From a virus, in the IMG/VR virus record IMGVR_UViG_3300025087_000285, positions 1 through 24,861 of that record: a DNA stretch of 24,861 nt; one strand, 5' to 3'. Of the stretch, positions 22,256 to 24,861 are shown one piece after another. Position 1 is the stretch's first letter, and each line of letters opens with the position of its first letter. A program made the position numbers and the translations under genes. The notes below the pieces were generated by a model. That model did no database searches. It was given only the letters and a program-made list of their open reading frames with translations, and was not told the DNA's origin.

Positions 22256-22399
22256 GTGTACCCTTGTGTACCCCTCTATGCAGCCGTTCTATAACTCCCC
22301 ACTATAGAATTGAAAATCTATATCTTTAAGGGTACATAGGGTACACAGGGTACACATCGTTGTGCGACAATAACTTACGTGTGTACCCTTCGTGTACCC
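22256..22399. other. Iteron cluster, candidate replication origin
   Basis: Seven copies of GTGTACCC occur within 144 bases of a gene-free region (22058-22407): forward at 22256, 22266, 22381 and 22392; reverse (GGGTACAC, one with T for the last base) at 22330, 22339 and 22348. The reverse copies repeat every 9 bases. Between the first pair and the reverse trio is an AT-rich stretch (about 22288-22330). The cluster is directly adjacent to the primase-helicase gene. This layout is that of an iteron-type replication origin. The rest of 22058-22255 holds nothing recognisable besides a short direct repeat. Confidence 0.6.
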
Positions 22400-22407
22400 A
22401 ATTTTGG

Positions 22408-24327
22408 TCATACGGACACATCAGTATCCGCCGCCAGCGCTTCGTCTCCCGCCTGCCGTTCCGCGCGCCGCCAGCGCTTCACCGTGTCGTCTCCCCGCCG
22501 GATCGTTTTGCGCTGCCATCCGAACTTCGTCAGAATGGCGGCGGCGCGGCGTTGCTCGCTGCGGCCAATCTGCCCGACGGGAATATGCAGCCCGTCGGTC
22601 AAGACTTCTGCAATCGTGACATCAAGGCGATCCAGCAAGAAATCCCGTAAGGGCGGTTCCCAGGCATCTTCTTCCCGTCGTTCATCCTGTTCCGCCGCCG
22701 TCTCCTCAGGCATTTCCCACCACGTCGCCTGCGCCCGAATGTCGTGGGCCGCTTCCGCAAAGAGCTGCTCGCGCACGCGCGCCAGTCCAACGAGGTCCAG
22801 CGTCGTGCACGGCACCGGCCAAAACCGACGGTTCCCCGTCATGTCCCGGAGGTAGTAGAGGTCATTGGTCGTGCCCACGAAGACCGATTGCCGCGCGCAC
22901 GTTTGAGGGAAGCGGCCATAGGAGGCGCGAAAGCTGTCTGACGGGGTGGAGATAATTTGTTTGATGCGGGTCACTTCGGCATATTGAAAGCTGTCGAGCT
23001 CGGCGATTTCCACCACGAGATGTCCAGGGAGGAGTTGAAAAAAATCTTTCTTCAGCACCGATTCGCTCATGGCGAGATACCACGCGCCGCCGATGACTCG
23101 CAAGGCGCTGGTTTTCCCCTGGCCTTGCGGGCCTTCCAGCACCACCATATGATCCACTTGGCAGCCGGGACGCGCGATCCGCGCGGCGAGACTCCGCCAG
23201 AAGTTCCGGCTGACGGCGCGGATGTACGCCGTGTCTGGCGCGCCGAAGTACCGCGTCACGCACGACTCGATGCGTGGCGTCTCGTCCCACGCAATCGTCT
23301 TGAGCCAGTCCACCACTTCATGACGCCGGTGCCGAGTGCCCAGGACGCCCAAGGCGTCGCTGACCGCCTCTTTACTGAGGCGCGTCAGACGCATCTCGTG
23401 TTGGAGAAATACCAGCAGTCGTTGCGTATCCGTGTCCTGCCACTCCGAGGGGCTCGGCTTTTCCCATGTGGTCATCAGGCGATTGCGAAAGCCATCAAAC
23501 CAAATCGCCTCGTGAAAGAGCGGGTGGTGTTCCAACAATTCGACCGCCGCCGCGGCGTTACAGACGGGTTGCATCCCCTTGCCGGTGGTGGGGAGGTGAT
23601 AGGCCACCCACGGCGGCGCATCCTCTGGCGTCTCTACCAACTTCGCCGCTCCCGCCATCCAGCGATCAATATCCGCCTCGGTAAACGGCTTGGAGGGGTC
23701 TTGCGGGCAGGCCAGCAGTGCAGTGGTCAATCCCGCGCGGATCGTTTCAGGGGACAAGCCCTCCCGCGTCAGCTTGCAGGCCAGGCGGTGGAGCTCATCG
23801 TCCTGCTGGCCGCGTGGAATGACGCCATTGGGGGCGATGGGCTGAGACGCTTTAACGGGTTTCATCGCGGCCAGCCAGTCGGGCAGCGACGCCAGCGGTG
23901 CGCCATCCAGCACCGTATAGCCATCGCTTGGGGGCGCGACGACGTAGCCGCCATCCCCGCGCACGTCCACGCCACGGCTCAAACCGGCGCCAGTCGGCGC
24001 GGTGGTAGTGGTCGTAAAATAGTAGTGCCGCCCGCCACGTGGCGTCTGCACGGTGTACGTGCGCGGCAGCAGGCCGTGATCCGCCTCCCAATCTTGAATC
24101 GTGGCTTCCCCGTCATGGTGCTTATCCACGTCCAACACGTAGAGCCCGTGGCCCGTCGCAATTCCGAGGTTGCAGGGTTTCGCAAAGAGCTGGCGGATCG
24201 TCGCGGGATCGGTCGTCGCGTCTTTGAAGCCGTGCTGGGTGGCGGGCTTCTTCGAGTCCAGCTTGCATGGGAACACCCGCCATCCGAGGGCAGCATAGGC
24301 GAGGGCGGCGTCAAGGCAGGAGGGCAT
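22408..24327 (-). CDS. Phage primase-helicase (PrimPol plus VirE-type ATPase)
   Basis: The 639-residue protein has an N-terminal bifunctional primase/polymerase domain (LGWRVFPCKLDSKKPA near residues 14-29, a metal-binding LDVD at 65-68, GGRHYYF at 98-104). The C-terminal half is a VirE-type superfamily III-like ATPase with Walker A GPQGQGKT (399-406), Walker B-like VVEIAELD (438-445), and FVGTTNDLYYLRDMTGNRRFWPV (483-505) with the arginine of sensor/finger type. It would prime and unwind DNA at the adjacent iteron cluster. It has an AAGGAG ribosome binding site five bases before the ATG. Its stop lies eight bases from the last iteron. Confidence 0.85.
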   Translation of the reverse strand: MPSCLDAALAYAALGWRVFPCKLDSKKPATQHGFKDATTDPATIRQLFAKPCNLGIATGHGLYVLDVDKHHDGEATIQDWEADHGLLPRTYTVQTPRGGRHYYFTTTTTAPTGAGLSRGVDVRGDGGYVVAPPSDGYTVLDGAPLASLPDWLAAMKPVKASQPIAPNGVIPRGQQDDELHRLACKLTREGLSPETIRAGLTTALLACPQDPSKPFTEADIDRWMAGAAKLVETPEDAPPWVAYHLPTTGKGMQPVCNAAAAVELLEHHPLFHEAIWFDGFRNRLMTTWEKPSPSEWQDTDTQRLLVFLQHEMRLTRLSKEAVSDALGVLGTRHRRHEVVDWLKTIAWDETPRIESCVTRYFGAPDTAYIRAVSRNFWRSLAARIARPGCQVDHMVVLEGPQGQGKTSALRVIGGAWYLAMSESVLKKDFFQLLPGHLVVEIAELDSFQYAEVTRIKQIISTPSDSFRASYGRFPQTCARQSVFVGTTNDLYYLRDMTGNRRFWPVPCTTLDLVGLARVREQLFAEAAHDIRAQATWWEMPEETAAEQDERREEDAWEPPLRDFLLDRLDVTIAEVLTDGLHIPVGQIGRSEQRRAAAILTKFGWQRKTIRRGDDTVKRWRRAERQAGDEALAADTDVSV

Positions 24328-24354
24328 ATGGGCTCCTTTTTATGTGGTGCAGAT

Positions 24355-24370
24355 TAGACACGATTGTCTA
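24355..24370. promoter_or_regulatory. Operator-like palindrome upstream of the primase gene
   Basis: TAGACA, CGAT, TGTCTA form a perfect 6-bp-arm dyad 28 bases upstream of the primase ATG. It overlaps the spacer and -10 region of a weak minus-strand promoter (TTGTCA at 24378-24373, TAATCT near 24352-24357), so binding there would repress primase transcription. Confidence 0.45.
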
Positions 24371-24371
24371 T

Positions 24372-24400
24372 TTGACAACATCTTGTGTGTGAGATACACT
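24372..24400 (+). promoter_or_regulatory. Putative promoter for the zinc-ribbon regulator gene
   Basis: A perfect TTGACA (24372-24377) and a TACACT -10 (24395-24400) are separated by 17 bases, pointing right. Its -35 overlaps the minus-strand -35 (TTGTCA) of the primase gene. The two promoters would compete for polymerase. Confidence 0.5.
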
Positions 24401-24427
24401 ACATTTTGGTGTGAGATGCACTACATT
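24387..24427. repeat. Tandem 19-bp operator-like repeats
   Basis: GTGTGAGATACACTACATT (24387-24405) and a copy differing by one base (24409-24427) lie 22 bases apart, about two DNA turns. The first covers the predicted -10 and the second the start site of the rightward promoter. They are likely binding sites of an autoregulatory protein. Confidence 0.6.
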
Positions 24428-24452
24428 AAACAACCATAGAAGGGGGGGGCAA

Positions 24453-24716
24453 ATGACGACGAAGCGATATAAAGTGGTCATATTAGGGTGTAAAAAGTGT
24501 TATCATCAGTGGGCTAAAAGGGGTCTTAACGATCCTCGTCGGTGTCCATCATGCCGCAGTGTATTATGGAATCATCCGAACCTATGGGAAATCAACTGCT
24601 TCTCATGTACTGAGCCTATTTCGGCGTTTCTGTGTCCAAAGTGTGGCATCGAAAACGTGTTTCAAAAGAACATCGAAGCGGTTCTCGCCCAACGCCATGC
24701 GCCTTCGGAGGCTTAA
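24453..24716 (+). CDS. Double zinc-ribbon protein, probable regulator
   Basis: I chose the ATG at 24453, which follows a run of eight G; an upstream in-frame GTG lies within the operator. The 87-residue protein has four CX2C pairs: C13/C16, C31/C34, C49/C52 and C61/C64, forming two zinc ribbons. The first half (CKKCYHQW, then PRRCPSCRSVLW) resembles DNA-binding zinc ribbons of prokaryotic small regulators. The tandem repeats lie directly upstream, so autoregulation is plausible. Confidence 0.6.
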   Translation: MTTKRYKVVILGCKKCYHQWAKRGLNDPRRCPSCRSVLWNHPNLWEINCFSCTEPISAFLCPKCGIENVFQKNIEAVLAQRHAPSEA

Positions 24717-24724
24717 ATCCACGC

Positions 24725-24802
24725 TCATCGCATCCTCGCCACGCACACGGCGATGATGACATACTGGACAATCAGCAGTGTCAGGAGCCAGTCGCCGAGC
24801 AT
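24725..24802 (-). CDS. Single-TM micro-protein
   Basis: The 25-codon ORF encodes a mostly hydrophobic helix (LLTLLIVQYVIIAVCVA) ending in basic residues. AGGAG precedes the ATG by two bases, and the start lies within the end of the upstream frame. It converges on the zinc-ribbon gene. It could be a holin-like or regulatory membrane peptide, or chance. Confidence 0.35.
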   Translation of the reverse strand: MLGDWLLTLLIVQYVIIAVCVARMR

Positions 24803-24861
24803 AGCTCCTCTACCCTCCGCACCACCCGCGCCCGCCCCCCTGCCCGCCGAATCCTTGCGAG
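24781..24861 (-). CDS. C-terminal fragment of a gene cut by the right edge
   Basis: An open frame from the right edge to a TGA at 24783-24781 encodes an Arg-rich end (RIRRAGGRARVVRRVEEL). It overlaps the micro-protein start. Too short to identify; it may not be a gene. Confidence 0.3.
   Translation of the reverse strand, partial: LARIRRAGGRARVVRRVEELCSATGS

Noticed and set aside
22330-22388. Hairpins formed by inverted iterons as a possible bidirectional terminator
   Set aside because: The regular spacing and copy number fit iterons better, and no T-run follows in either direction.
22957-24357. 466-codon plus-strand ORF opposite the primase-helicase
   Set aside because: It is antisense to a gene with clear motifs, is Arg/Gly/His-rich as expected for a GC-rich shadow frame, and has no recognisable domain.

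Overview
The window looks like part of a tailed double-stranded DNA phage (or a prophage) with a short, podovirus-like tail, probably infecting a Gram-negative bacterium. Support for the phage call is a contiguous terminase, portal, scaffold, capsid, tail-adaptor, tail-nozzle and internal-virion-protein series, with no tape-measure, sheath or tail-tube genes. Support for a Gram-negative host is a set of Sec-type signal peptides, a Wzy_C-type periplasmic glycosyl-transferring membrane protein and sigma-70-like promoters. No integrase, tRNA, rRNA, CRISPR array or insertion sequence was seen. Both ends of the window cut through genes.

Layout. Positions 1 to 19978 form one leftward (minus-strand) late operon, packed so tightly that most neighbours overlap by 1 to 20 bases (TAATG, TGATG, ATGA). 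From its promoter end it reads: putative small terminase, two small ORFs (one a zinc ribbon), large terminase, three small proteins, portal, a run of very small and mostly basic proteins, a rho-independent terminator at about 13000, scaffold, major capsid protein, a secreted cysteine-rich decoration-like protein, a Wzy_C membrane protein, tail adaptor, tail nozzle, two fibre-like proteins and a small secreted protein, Q-rich and Ala/Gly-rich internal virion proteins, a SleB-type cell wall hydrolase, and a truncated ORF. Positions 19979 to 20277 are a divergent control region. Positions 20278 to 22057 are a rightward set of small early-type genes led by an XRE/Cro-like regulator with a near-consensus promoter and an apparently leaderless mRNA. 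Positions 22058 to 22407 carry no gene but contain seven copies of an 8-bp repeat in both orientations, a candidate replication origin, next to the leftward primase-helicase gene (22408 to 24327). A second divergent operator region (24328 to 24452) precedes a rightward double zinc-ribbon protein, and the right edge has two minus-strand fragments.

The most unusual feature is between the capsid and the internal virion proteins. Five gene products there (4887 to 11013) start with convincing Sec signal peptides and contain an even number of cysteines after the predicted cleavage site (2, 4, 2, 6 and 6), whereas the major capsid, portal, scaffold and internal virion proteins have none. Translationally adjacent to them is a polytopic membrane protein of the superfamily that includes O-antigen ligases and PglL-type protein O-oligosaccharyltransferases. 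I infer that part of this virion may pass through the periplasm, become disulphide-bonded and possibly O-glycosylated. This is a hypothesis; the signal peptides, cysteine pattern and gene order are seen directly.
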